From assembly GCF_011440375.1 (NCBI RefSeq), contig NZ_JAAOIR010000001.1:1-64000 (forward strand): a DNA stretch of 64,000 bases, in the 5' to 3' direction. Shown piece by piece: positions 18,753 to 26,996 of this stretch (position 1 is its first letter; each line of letters starts with the position of its first letter). The notes under the pieces are model-generated. The model did not search any database. It was not told the origin of the DNA and saw nothing but the letters and a program-made list of their open reading frames with translations. The translations under genes were made by a program, and so were the position numbers. This DNA is from Halorubellus sp. JP-L1 (GTDB taxonomy: Archaea; Halobacteriota; Halobacteria; Halobacteriales; Natrialbaceae).

Positions 18753-18948
18753 TTCAGTTCTGTGACGTTTCGGGGCTTTTCCAGTCCCGGGCGCTCACCG
18801 GCCTCAGGCGACAACAGACAGCAGTATTCCGATTCTACGATTCGGCCGAAACTCGCGATACAAGGCAATATCGTAACGCACCCCCTCGCAGTCTCCCGTT
18901 CTCCCGTGCAAACCCCGGTTCTCAGACCGCGGTTCGGGGTGGTGGCTC

Positions 18949-20592
18949 GTGACGGGATGGGACCATCCCGAGAGCGGGAGCCGGGCGACTCCGCGGAAGA
19001 TCGTCCAGGCGGTGAACCGGAAGCTCGCTAGCGTCGGCATCGAACATGAACGGAACAACGCCCGGTCCCTACAGTGGAACAACCCAGAGCATCGGCTCTG
19101 GGTCCGCGACAAGTTCGAGGAGAACGCCCGTGAGATAGCGCGAAAACAGGAGGCGCTCCTGCCGGGCTTTGGACCGCAGGGACGCGGGGAGAACGCTCGC
19201 GAAGATTGCGGGAACCCACACCCGTTCGTCTGCTCTGACTGCGCGAACACCGTCGAGTTCGGCTCCACGTGTTCGATGAGCGTCTGCGCACGTTGCGGGG
19301 TCGCGTGGGTCCGAGACGCCGCCATCAAGAAGAGCGCGAAGGTCCGCCGCGTCCGCAAGGAGAAGTACAAGCGCTCGCCCAGTCACGTGAACCAGTTCGA
19401 GCACCACGCCGTCATCAGCGCGCCGCTGTCGTGGTACTACGATCTCGCCGCAGCCGGCCTCACGATGGAGGAAGCCCAGGAGAAGACCCGCGAGGTCGTG
19501 AAGTCCATCCTCGAGGAACTCCGCTGCCAGGGCGTCCTCATCCGACACTCGTTCCGTGGCTCGAACCCCGACGGTTCCATCCAGTCCGAGCACGACGATC
19601 GCGGCGCCTGGAAGCAGCGACTGAACTCCGACCGGAAGTGGGTCACCGACGTCCGCGAGGACCTCGCCTGGAAGCCCCACTACCACTGCATCGTCGTCGG
19701 CGACGAGCTGAAGACTCGCGACCTCTCCGCCGACGTCGAAGAGGCGACCGGCTGGGTCATCCACCGCATCGAAGACGACGACGGCAAGAGCCTCCCGAAC
19801 GACGGCGCCATGGCGCGGGCGCTCATGTACTCGCTCTCGCACGCCGACATCGAGGTCCGCGAAAACGGCCACAACCAGAGCAAGGTCTGGGAGGTCGGCG
19901 CGTACAAGGGCGACGCCATCCGCTCCAGCGACACCTTCGCGAGCCGCGACCACGACCTCGACTGGAGCGACGCCGTCATCAGGAAGCACGCCCCGCGCAT
20001 CCTCGGCCTCAGGTCGGGAACGACGGACTGCGGGGCCACGATGCCCGCGGTGTCGGACCCGGACGAGCTCGCCCGGAAGATCGTCGACGAGATCTGGCCA
20101 CAGGACGAGCCCGTCGACGTCGAGACCGATACCGTACTGGCGCACGTGAGCGAGGGCACCATCCGCGTGTCGACGTCCTCGAGCAGCGGCGGTGGCTACG
20201 ACGTCACCGTGACCGACTCGGACGGGAACCGACTCACCGGCGCCGCCGGCTCGGTCCCCGACCTCGCGACGGACCCCTTCGACTATGCGAGCTCGAGTGA
20301 GGACCTCCGGTCGCGACCGCTCCGTCAGGACGACGTCGTCGACGACGAGGAGTGCGACGGCGACTGCGACCACGACCACGGCGACGACCAGCACGACGAC
20401 GACGACGGCGACGAGACCTGCGACGGCACGCTCGTTCCCCTGGAGGAAGCCCGCGAGCGCGGCCTCCTGGACGACGACGAGTGGCTCGACCAGGCACCCT
20501 TCGCCGCCGACGCGCTCGCCGCACACCGCGAGTACCCGGACGAACTCGTCCCCTTCGGGACGCCTCCAGGGAAAGCGATCGGCGCAGCCTGA
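18949..20592 (+). CDS. HUH-type rolling-circle replication initiator (Rep)
   Basis: 547 residues from a GTG. Rep proteins nick one strand at the double-strand origin with a Tyr and so start rolling-circle replication. Visible features: an N-terminal zinc cluster CSDC..CSMSVCARC (about 94-115), motif 1 FEHHAVISAP (about 150), the HUH metal site KPHYHCIVV (HYH at about 243-245), and motif 3 RALMYSLSHADI (about 290), holding the probable nicking Tyr. The last 130 residues are Asp/His/Cys-rich (DCDHDHGDDQHDDDD). HUH Reps drive haloarchaeal pleolipoviruses, SNJ1-like viruses and small plasmids. It is the first gene inside attL, 196 nt from the tRNA; no promoter is obvious. Confidence 0.88.
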   Translation: MTGWDHPESGSRATPRKIVQAVNRKLASVGIEHERNNARSLQWNNPEHRLWVRDKFEENAREIARKQEALLPGFGPQGRGENAREDCGNPHPFVCSDCANTVEFGSTCSMSVCARCGVAWVRDAAIKKSAKVRRVRKEKYKRSPSHVNQFEHHAVISAPLSWYYDLAAAGLTMEEAQEKTREVVKSILEELRCQGVLIRHSFRGSNPDGSIQSEHDDRGAWKQRLNSDRKWVTDVREDLAWKPHYHCIVVGDELKTRDLSADVEEATGWVIHRIEDDDGKSLPNDGAMARALMYSLSHADIEVRENGHNQSKVWEVGAYKGDAIRSSDTFASRDHDLDWSDAVIRKHAPRILGLRSGTTDCGATMPAVSDPDELARKIVDEIWPQDEPVDVETDTVLAHVSEGTIRVSTSSSSGGGYDVTVTDSDGNRLTGAAGSVPDLATDPFDYASSSEDLRSRPLRQDDVVDDEECDGDCDHDHGDDQHDDDDGDETCDGTLVPLEEARERGLLDDDEWLDQAPFAADALAAHREYPDELVPFGTPPGKAIGAA

Positions 20593-21142
20593 CGTAGCCC
20601 CTCGATAGCCCGCCTCGTAGCGGGTGGACCCCAGCGGCTGCTCTATCCTCTGATGCTTGTTTTCGGGCGTAGTTGTTGCTGAACTGCTGTTTCTCCCGCG
20701 AACCGGCGCCGCGAGCTCGAGATCGGCGCCGGACCACCCCCCGAACCGGCCGCCGCGCGGGCAGGATGAGTATGAACTGGGGTCGATTTTTGCTAGCGCA
20801 AAAATCTCAACGGCTCCCTTCGGGAGCCTATCTACATCAGAGAGAGCTCCAGGCATAGTATTTGGTTGCTTCTATACAGTATACGTGAAGTACGAAGAAC
20901 CGGCTCGGAAAACTGTTCGATACCTTACCATAAGTCTGAAACCGGTAGTTCAGCGGTTCTCTGTCGGTTTCATAAATCACAACTCCATTTCTATTTTCTT
21001 CCCTCTTTGTCTGAGGAGGGGAAATACAGAGAAGGGGTGTGAAACCGCAAGAAAGCGTACAACAAACCATGGTTTCTGTTGGGGTTTTAGATAACTTCAA
21101 AGAGACCAACTTGGCCCGTCGGGTTTCTCCAGCGGATGATTT
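20593..21142. other. 550-nt intergenic region after rep
   Basis: No convincing gene. GC drops sharply after about 20860. It holds two perfect stem-loops (20785-20806 and 20812-20828) and a spaced inverted repeat TGAAACCG (20937-20944) / CGGTTTCA (20965-20972). Such structures next to an HUH rep are candidates for replication origins or transcript ends. Confidence 0.6.
20785..20828 (+). repeat. two adjacent perfect stem-loops downstream of rep
   Basis: Stem 1: GATTTTTGC (20785-20793), 4-nt loop, GCAAAAATC (20798-20806). Stem 2: GGCTCCC (20812-20818), loop TTC, GGGAGCC (20822-20828). They are 5 nt apart. They may end rep transcription or form part of the origin region. Confidence 0.75.
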
Positions 21143-21640
21143 ATGATAACTCGATTATTGGTTGGGGCTATGGGTCCTTCAGTTGGATATAATATGGAGG
21201 AATTGGATGAGCAACTGCAGAAGATAACTCAAGACGTTTCTGAACTTCAGATTGAGGTAGAGAATCTCTCTGACGAACAACTGGACGAGGCGGAGCACCT
21301 GATTGAAGACGCACTTTCGAATGAAAACTATAAGCAGTATCTGGAAAATTCTGATTACGAACCAGCTTTTGAAGAATTCCAGGAGTTAAATAATACTTCT
21401 GAGGGCACAGAGGTCTCTGTCCCTGAACAGATTATATTTACTAGTCAGACGTTGTCACTACTTTTAGAAGAGATGATAACAGATGCAGGAAACCGATTAG
21501 TGATATCTATGATGGTAGCCCACGCTATAATCCCCGTAATCGCTCAGGACGCCACTATTTCGACCTACGAAGATATTCTTGGCAGAGTTTACTGGTCCGT
21601 GCTTGTTGTTCATTGGGTTCTAAATACAGAATCGGACTAA
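21143..21640 (+). CDS. AT-rich hypothetical protein, helical with hydrophobic C-terminus
   Basis: 165 residues (or 148 from the second ATG at 21194, MEELDEQLQKIT). The N-terminal two thirds are acidic amphipathic helix (DEQLQKITQDVSELQIEVENLSDEQLDEAEHL), likely coiled coil. The C-terminal third contains hydrophobic stretches (RLVISMMVAHAIIPVIAQ and VYWSVLVVHWVL). Codon use is clearly AT-richer than the rest of the element, as in the cargo islands at 36-38 and 39-43 kb, so it is probably a recent import. Function not recognised; a small membrane-active effector is possible. Confidence 0.7.
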   Translation: MITRLLVGAMGPSVGYNMEELDEQLQKITQDVSELQIEVENLSDEQLDEAEHLIEDALSNENYKQYLENSDYEPAFEEFQELNNTSEGTEVSVPEQIIFTSQTLSLLLEEMITDAGNRLVISMMVAHAIIPVIAQDATISTYEDILGRVYWSVLVVHWVLNTESD

Positions 21641-21722
21641 GCTATACGACAACCCAGGGGGTCGCACGTCGAGAGACCGGCTCGACCGAATATGAACACG
21701 AGTCTGGGCTCGAGGCCAACCG

Positions 21723-21861
21723 TCGTGTTCACGAGCGCGGGGGTAGCGCCCCGATCGGGCCGGCGCCGAGCTCGTCGACGAACACGGTTCGCGACTTTCT
21801 TTATATATCTCACAAGCTTTTGTCACCGCAGAGAACTACCGTCAGGCGCTCGTGAACACGA
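21723..21861. promoter_or_regulatory. 15-bp inverted repeat flanking a TATA box
   Basis: TCGTGTTCACGAGCG (21723-21737) is the perfect reverse complement of 21847-21861. A further TGAACACGAG lies at about 21693. Between the arms is TTTATATA (about 21800-21807). The right arm lies just before the ATG at 21864. This layout suggests an operator that bridges the promoter of the small gene at 21864. Confidence 0.6.
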
Positions 21862-21863
21862 GC

Positions 21864-22157
21864 ATGACCCGCACCAGCGAGATACCGGGAAGCGTCCGCA
21901 TCCGCACCGGCGACGGCAATGAGTGGCGATACGACGCGATAGAGGCGGCCTCGCGGTACTACGATGCGAACCGCAGCGACGCCGTGGCGTACGCCTGCGA
22001 GGACGTCACCGGCGCCGTGGCGTTCGTCGAGGACGTCCTCGGTCGCGACGACCTCACGGTCGCGCAGCGCCAGGAACTCGCCGAGGCTGCCAGCAAGCGC
22101 CTCGAGGGCGTCGACGTCGAGGTCGTCGACGACGTCCGCGTCGCTCCCGACGAATAG
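21864..22157 (+). CDS. small haloarchaeal protein, DUF7692-like
   Basis: 97 residues from the ATG giving MTRTSEIPGSVRIRTGDG; a GTG 12 nt upstream is in frame but lies inside the inverted repeat. The opening (SVRIRTGDGNEWRYDAIEAASRYYDANRSDAVAYACEDV) is a motif I recognise from small conserved proteins common on haloarchaeal plasmids and proviruses. It may be a ribbon-helix-helix-like DNA-binding protein (strand then two helices), which would suit its placement beside operator-like repeats, but no function is established. High GC, unlike the gene before it. Confidence 0.8.
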   Translation: MTRTSEIPGSVRIRTGDGNEWRYDAIEAASRYYDANRSDAVAYACEDVTGAVAFVEDVLGRDDLTVAQRQELAEAASKRLEGVDVEVVDDVRVAPDE

Positions 22158-22171
22158 AAAATAATTTTCTA
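22155..22171. terminator. AT-rich palindrome between convergent genes
   Basis: TAGAAAATAATTTTCTA has 8-bp perfect arms around a central A. It begins at the stop codon of the plus-strand gene and offers a T-run on both strands, fitting a bidirectional terminator for it and for the late operon ending at 22300. Confidence 0.55.
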
Positions 22172-22198
22172 ATCCATCGCTGGTCGCGATGGACGCGA

Positions 22199-22251
22199 GG
22201 ACAGTAGTGGCCGCGTCGTCGACGTCGACGAACTGGACAATAGTGACCGCG
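22199..22251 (+). repeat. two copies of a GGACARTAGTGRCCGCG motif
   Basis: GGACAGTAGTGGCCGCG (22199-22215) and GGACAATAGTGACCGCG (22235-22251), 36 bp apart. The second is identical over 17 bp to the reverse complement of 27131-27147 inside the ATPase gene, where another copy with one base changed (GGACAATACTGACC) lies 33 bp away. A perfect hairpin GCTCCCGCTGCGGGAGC follows at 22251-22267. Confidence 0.7.
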
Positions 22252-22299
22252 CTCCCGCTGCGGGAGCTCCCGTCTACAGCTCGTGGAGGTCCAGCGGGT

Positions 22300-22611
22300 T
22301 CACGACGGGAGCACCCCGCGGGCGGCCTCGAGGCCGCGGTCCACGCTCTCGAGCAACCACGCGATCGCGTCGGCGATCGCGCCGAGGTCGACGACGAGAC
22401 GGAACCCCGGAACGACGCCGGAGACCGCGACGAGCCCCACGAGCACGAGGACGGCGCCGAAGCGCAGCCAGAGGCCGACGGCTGCCGCGATGGTGAGGCC
22501 GTCGCGCAGGTGCTTCACGGCGACCACGCCGGTCGCGAGCACCGCGATGCTCCCCGGCACGCCGATGGCCTCCAGGAGGCCGCCGACGAGCAACGGCGCC
22601 GCGAACGTCAA
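22300..22611 (-). CDS. small membrane protein, last gene of the late operon
   Basis: 103 residues. Two to three hydrophobic segments (about 5-38 and 48-72) are followed by an amphipathic C-terminal helix (LGAIADAIAWLLESVDRGLEAARGVL). The start overlaps the stop of the large surface-protein gene by 4 nt (ATGA), so translation is coupled. No conserved enzyme motif is seen. It is likely a membrane component of the particle or vesicle made by the operon. Confidence 0.78.
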   Translation of the reverse strand: MTFAAPLLVGGLLEAIGVPGSIAVLATGVVAVKHLRDGLTIAAAVGLWLRFGAVLVLVGLVAVSGVVPGFRLVVDLGAIADAIAWLLESVDRGLEAARGVLPS

Positions 22612-25600
22612 TTGCCGTCACCTCCGAGGTTGATGGGTCGCGGCTTGAAGTACGAGTAGACGATGTAGACGGCGCCGATCACGACGATGATAACGACGCC
22701 GGGGATGACCTCGCGGGAGCTGATGGCGAACGCGGAGATTGCTCGCCCGATGCCAGCTGAGATTGCTCCACCGCTCAGACTCTCCATGATGAAGAGGCCG
22801 CCGCCGACGGCGACGCCGAACGGGAGCGTCTTGCTCCGGCGCGGGATGGCGATGGAGCCGGCGAACGGGATGCCGATGCGGCGGCGGTCGTCGCGACCAC
22901 GACCGAGGCTCCGGGCGACGAACCACGTACCGAGGACCGCGGCGACCCACGTCGCGAACAGGAGCACGGTCTTGCCGCCGCTGGACTCCTGTTCGACGGG
23001 GCCGCCGGGGCCGGAGACGTCGGCCGGGCTACTGAGCGGGTCGGTCTCCTCGTCGTCGTCGAGCTCGAAGACGAGCACCTCGCTGGAGTCGTCGTCGACG
23101 AGCGTAATCGGCGAGTTGGCGGTCCCGGAGTCTCGCGCGATCCCGTCGGTCACCGACCACAGTACGTAGCTCGCGCCGTCCTTCGCCTCGAGGTAGGTGA
23201 ACGCGACCTCGTCGCCGGCGTGGTCGCCGGGTGAGACGACGAACTGGGGTTCGGTGCTGCGGGGGTCCTCGACCTCGAGGACGACGTCGCCCTCGCTGTT
23301 CACCTCGACGGGGATGGTTGAGACGCGCGCCTCGCCACCCTCCGGCGCGTTCGGGAGCTCGAGGCGACTGTCGCCATCGTGCTGGATGACCTGCCGGGAG
23401 TCCGCGCCCGTCCAGCTCTCGTTGCTCGAGTAGCGCACGAGCGTCTCATCGCCGTCGTGCGGAAGCACGATCGCGGAGTCGCCCGCCCAGCTCTCGAGCT
23501 TGATGCGGGAGTCGAGCGTCGAGCCGTCGGTCGTCGGCTCGAGCACCTGGATGCTCCCGTTCTGGACGTCGACCTTCCGGCCCTCCGAGCGGACGTCGAC
23601 GCTGGTGTTCGCGCCGACCTCGCCGAGTGAGACGGTAAGCGTGGTGTTCTCGAGCGAGTAGTCCGCGCTCTCCACGTCGCTCCACGTGCTGCCGTTCGTG
23701 CGCATCTCGAGGTTCCCGACCTCGACGACCTCGCCGGTGAACGGAATGGTGAGCTCGGCGCCGCTCGTCGAGGAGGCGTAGTTTTTCGAGACGCTGTAGC
23801 GCTCGGTCCACTGGGTGGCCTCGTAGTCGACGGTCTGGGACGCTTGCGCGCCGTGGCTGTAGTTGAAGCCGACCGAGGGCTGTGGGGCGTCGGCGGAGAC
23901 ACTGGCGAGCTGTATCTCGACGTCGTTGGTGCCCTCCTGGACCCAGGCGGTGTCGGTGGTGAGGTCCGCGGTCTCGCCGTCCGCGAGGCGGCCGGTGTAG
24001 TCGGTCGCGTTCCCGTTCACGACGACGGTGGGGTCTTCGGTCTCGGTGACCTCCTGGACCTCGAGGGTGACGCGGACCTCGGCGGCGTTCGTCACGACGT
24101 CCAGCGCATCGGTCGAGCGCGTGACCTCGCTGGCGTCGTACTCGACGGTCTCGCCGTCGGTGAGGAGGCCGGAGTGCGTGACCTCGTAGGTGCCGTCGCC
24201 GTCGACGTCGACGTCGGGGTCCTCGGTGACGTTGACCTCGGTCGCCTCGAGCTCGTAGTCGGCGCTCGGGCCGGTCCCACTCCAGCCGAGGGTGTTGCTC
24301 CCCGTGGAGAGGTCGAGCGTCCGCGAGGCGGTCTCGCCCTCTTTGAGGAGGCCGTCGACGCTGGCGTCGTCGTAGCCGTCGCCGTCGACGTCGACGCCGA
24401 CGTCCTCGGTGGCGGTGCGTTCGTTCCAGTCGAGCGTGTAGTCGGCTTGATAGCCGACGTTGAGCTCGACGCTCGAGACCGAGGTCGTCCACTCGCTGAC
24501 GGCGACCTCGGCGGTCTCGCCTTGGTTGAGGATGCCCGCATATGAGGCCTCGCTGTTGCCGTCGCCGTCGACGTCGAGGCTCGGGTTCTCGGTGGCGGTG
24601 TTCTCGGTCCATGAGGCGTCGAGGTCGACGGTGCCGTCGGCGAGCTGGACGTCGACGGTGGAGTCGGTTGTCGAAAGGTCGAACGACCGCGTGACGGTCT
24701 CGCCCTCGGTGAGGATACCCGAGTAACTGGCGTCGGGCGATCCGTCGCCGTCGACGTCGATGCTCGGGTTTTCGGTCGCCGTCCGGTCGGTCTTGGTGAG
24801 GGTGTAATCTATCGAACCGAGGGCCCCGCCCGAGAACGTAAGCGATGACGCGCTGGAGCCGATGTTTAAGCCGGTCGTTTGGGTCTCGCCCGGTTCGAGG
24901 CTACCGATGGACGCGCTGGCGCTGTTTTCGCCGTTCGCGGAGACCGAGACCGACGACGGCCCGCCGATGACTCGGATGGCAACCTGTTTGCTGCTCGTGT
25001 ACGTACTCCCGCCCGACGTGTAGGTATGCCGCGTGTCGGTCGGGGATTCGTCGCTTAGGAAGTTACAGCTCCCGCCGTTTTCGGTGCTTTGCGTGTCGAA
25101 CCTGACCGCTATGTTGTTAGACGAGACGTCAGTCGGAGTATCGAATTGAAGGGTCATCCATCCAGATTGATACTCGAAAGTGGCTCCGTCCGCAACCTTG
25201 GTCCCGTCGTTGAAATCAGTATCAGCACCCTCCTCTACCACATAAATATCAGTGGTTATCTGACCGAGGTCTGCACAACCGTCTCGAGTCTTGAAGGAAA
25301 CCGCTGACAGTCGTCCATCGGGGACGTTAGTAAGCTCTGCTTCAGGCGTCCAATCACCGAACGCACGAGCGAAAATGTCGTCGGTGCCGTCCCAACTTTG
25401 ATGGGTTCCTTGGTTCGCCGTCACGGAGACCTCGGGGTTGTTGTTCGCGGGTCCGGTCGGGTCGATGTTCCCGGTCACTGAGATACCATCGCTGGCGTCC
25501 AGCGAGAGGGAAGAACCGGAGTGGTCGTTAGACGTGGTTTGCGTGTTCCCGGTGAAGCTGACGCTCTCGTCGGTCGGGGCGAGGTTTCCGTTGACGTCGA

Positions 25601-26675
25601 TGCTCTTGCTCGCGCCGTTCCCCGCTCCCGTGAAGGCGACCGAGTCGGCCGTCGTCGTGCTGTAGCCGGTGAAGGTGACCGTCGGGTCCGTGGGTGCGAG
25701 GTTGCCGTTGACGTCGACGCTCGTCGTCTGGCCGGTCGTGGCGGCGGTGGCGCTCGCGGAGTCGGACGTCGTCGACGTGCTCCCGGTAAAGGTAATGTTC
25801 TCGTCTTCGGGCTGCTGGTTGCCGTCGACGACGATCGTGTCGTCGCTGGCGGTGGTGCCGGTCCAGGAGTCGAGCGTCGTCGAGCGCTGCCCCTCGAGGA
25901 CGATGACGGGCGCGCCGTCGGTGCCGGGGCCGCGCAGGGGCGCGTTCCCGGCGAGCGAGACAGTGCCGCTCTCGCCGTTCGCGAGGAGCGCGGTTTCGTT
26001 GTCCCACTCGGTGGCGGTCTGCCCGGTCACCGAGACGTTGTAGTCGGTGACGGCGTCGACGTCGTTCACGTCGTACGTGTACGTGCTGCCGCTCGTCGCG
26101 CTCGGTGAGGAGAGCGAGAGCGTGCCGTCGAACGTGACGGTGTTCGTCGAGAACTTCTCGACGCCGAACTCCATGAAGCCGTCCGAGTAGGTGGCGACCG
26201 AGCGCCACGTCTCGCCCGAGGAGTGCGCGCCGTGGATGACGCGGGGCTGGTAGCCGAGGGCGGTCTCGAGGGCTTTTGCGTTCATCGCGATGCGGCGGCC
26301 GTCGTGGTTCGCGCGGTCCTCGAGGATGATGGCGACCTGTCCGCTCTGGAAGACGCTCGTGTTCTCGCCGGCGAGCTCGTCGGCTTGCTCGGGCGTGGTG
26401 ACGGTGACGTTGAGCGTCTCGGGGTGGTCGGTGGTGAGGACCTCGCCGCGGAGGTCGCTGGCGTCGATCGGGAGCGTTCCGTTCTCTGGCTGGACGGTCT
26501 GGATGTTGCCGTCGGGGATGACGGTCATGCCGTCGGGCGGCGAGGTCGCGCTCGAGGCGTCGAGGGACGACGGCGCCGAGCTCGAGGCGGCGAGTGCTGG
26601 CGCGACGCCGGCGCCGGCGACGACGGACGTCACGAGCACGAGAGCGAGCACGAGCGCCCGGCTGCGGTCGCTCAC
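22608..26675 (-). CDS. large repeat-rich surface protein, probable spike
   Basis: 1355 residues. The start is the GTG at 26675 (MSDRSRALVLAL), because GGAGGTG at 26683-26689 lies 7 nt upstream; the in-frame GTG at 26681 is too close to it. An N-terminal signal peptide (VLALVLVTSVVAGAGVAPALA) is followed by three to four repeats of type VDVNGNLAPTDxxVxFTG (about 290-400), a less GC-rich inserted domain (about 425-575), and five repeats of about 75 residues containing VDVDGDG...GxLxxGET (about 630-920). Three hydrophobic segments close the chain (about 1235-1350), with a basic tail. This is the layout of a membrane-anchored ectodomain such as a receptor-binding spike. It is the largest product of the late operon. 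Confidence 0.85.
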   Translation of the reverse strand: MSDRSRALVLALVLVTSVVAGAGVAPALAASSSAPSSLDASSATSPPDGMTVIPDGNIQTVQPENGTLPIDASDLRGEVLTTDHPETLNVTVTTPEQADELAGENTSVFQSGQVAIILEDRANHDGRRIAMNAKALETALGYQPRVIHGAHSSGETWRSVATYSDGFMEFGVEKFSTNTVTFDGTLSLSSPSATSGSTYTYDVNDVDAVTDYNVSVTGQTATEWDNETALLANGESGTVSLAGNAPLRGPGTDGAPVIVLEGQRSTTLDSWTGTTASDDTIVVDGNQQPEDENITFTGSTSTTSDSASATAATTGQTTSVDVNGNLAPTDPTVTFTGYSTTTADSVAFTGAGNGASKSIDVNGNLAPTDESVSFTGNTQTTSNDHSGSSLSLDASDGISVTGNIDPTGPANNNPEVSVTANQGTHQSWDGTDDIFARAFGDWTPEAELTNVPDGRLSAVSFKTRDGCADLGQITTDIYVVEEGADTDFNDGTKVADGATFEYQSGWMTLQFDTPTDVSSNNIAVRFDTQSTENGGSCNFLSDESPTDTRHTYTSGGSTYTSSKQVAIRVIGGPSSVSVSANGENSASASIGSLEPGETQTTGLNIGSSASSLTFSGGALGSIDYTLTKTDRTATENPSIDVDGDGSPDASYSGILTEGETVTRSFDLSTTDSTVDVQLADGTVDLDASWTENTATENPSLDVDGDGNSEASYAGILNQGETAEVAVSEWTTSVSSVELNVGYQADYTLDWNERTATEDVGVDVDGDGYDDASVDGLLKEGETASRTLDLSTGSNTLGWSGTGPSADYELEATEVNVTEDPDVDVDGDGTYEVTHSGLLTDGETVEYDASEVTRSTDALDVVTNAAEVRVTLEVQEVTETEDPTVVVNGNATDYTGRLADGETADLTTDTAWVQEGTNDVEIQLASVSADAPQPSVGFNYSHGAQASQTVDYEATQWTERYSVSKNYASSTSGAELTIPFTGEVVEVGNLEMRTNGSTWSDVESADYSLENTTLTVSLGEVGANTSVDVRSEGRKVDVQNGSIQVLEPTTDGSTLDSRIKLESWAGDSAIVLPHDGDETLVRYSSNESWTGADSRQVIQHDGDSRLELPNAPEGGEARVSTIPVEVNSEGDVVLEVEDPRSTEPQFVVSPGDHAGDEVAFTYLEAKDGASYVLWSVTDGIARDSGTANSPITLVDDDSSEVLVFELDDDEETDPLSSPADVSGPGGPVEQESSGGKTVLLFATWVAAVLGTWFVARSLGRGRDDRRRIGIPFAGSIAIPRRSKTLPFGVAVGGGLFIMESLSGGAISAGIGRAISAFAISSREVIPGVVIIVVIGAVYIVYSYFKPRPINLGGDGN

Positions 26676-26996
26676 GTCCACGCACCTCCGTCCGCACGAG
26701 CGTTCCCGCGTGGAAGCGCACGAGCGAACCCACGAGCGTGGATACGCGCGAACCGCTCGGGTGCGCGAACCCCGCGGAGCCGCGCCTGTGCGATTGCCGC
26801 GAGGCCGCGCCCGCGTATGGGGTTGGCCAGCGACGGCGCGCTCGCGCGTTGGGGCGAACGCCCAGAGGCGTGTTTATGCGTGCCCCCCCGTGCGTTCGCT
26901 CTCGATACGCGCGCGTATGAGGGCGAGCGAGGCCGGCCGCCGCGCCGCGAGCGCCGGCGACGGGGGTACCCCGGTGCCGTCGGCTGATTCGCGAAT
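26676..26996. other. gap inside the late operon
   Basis: 321 nt between the ATPase stop and the surface-protein start, the only long gap in the operon. It is rich in GCGCACGAG-like words; the open frames there give Arg-rich products without sequence character. It ends with the ribosome-binding site GGAGGTG (26683-26689, minus strand). An internal promoter for the surface protein could lie here, but no clear TATA box is seen. Confidence 0.55.
26683..26689 (-). promoter_or_regulatory. ribosome-binding site deciding the surface-protein start
   Basis: GGAGGTG, complementary to the 16S 3' end CACCTCC seen at about 781-787, with 7 nt to the GTG at 26675. Confidence 0.7.

Noticed and set aside
20657-21109. 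ORFs of 90-145 codons on both strands between rep and the AT-rich gene
   Set aside because: Products lack protein character and cross the stem-loops; treated as noncoding origin/terminator region.
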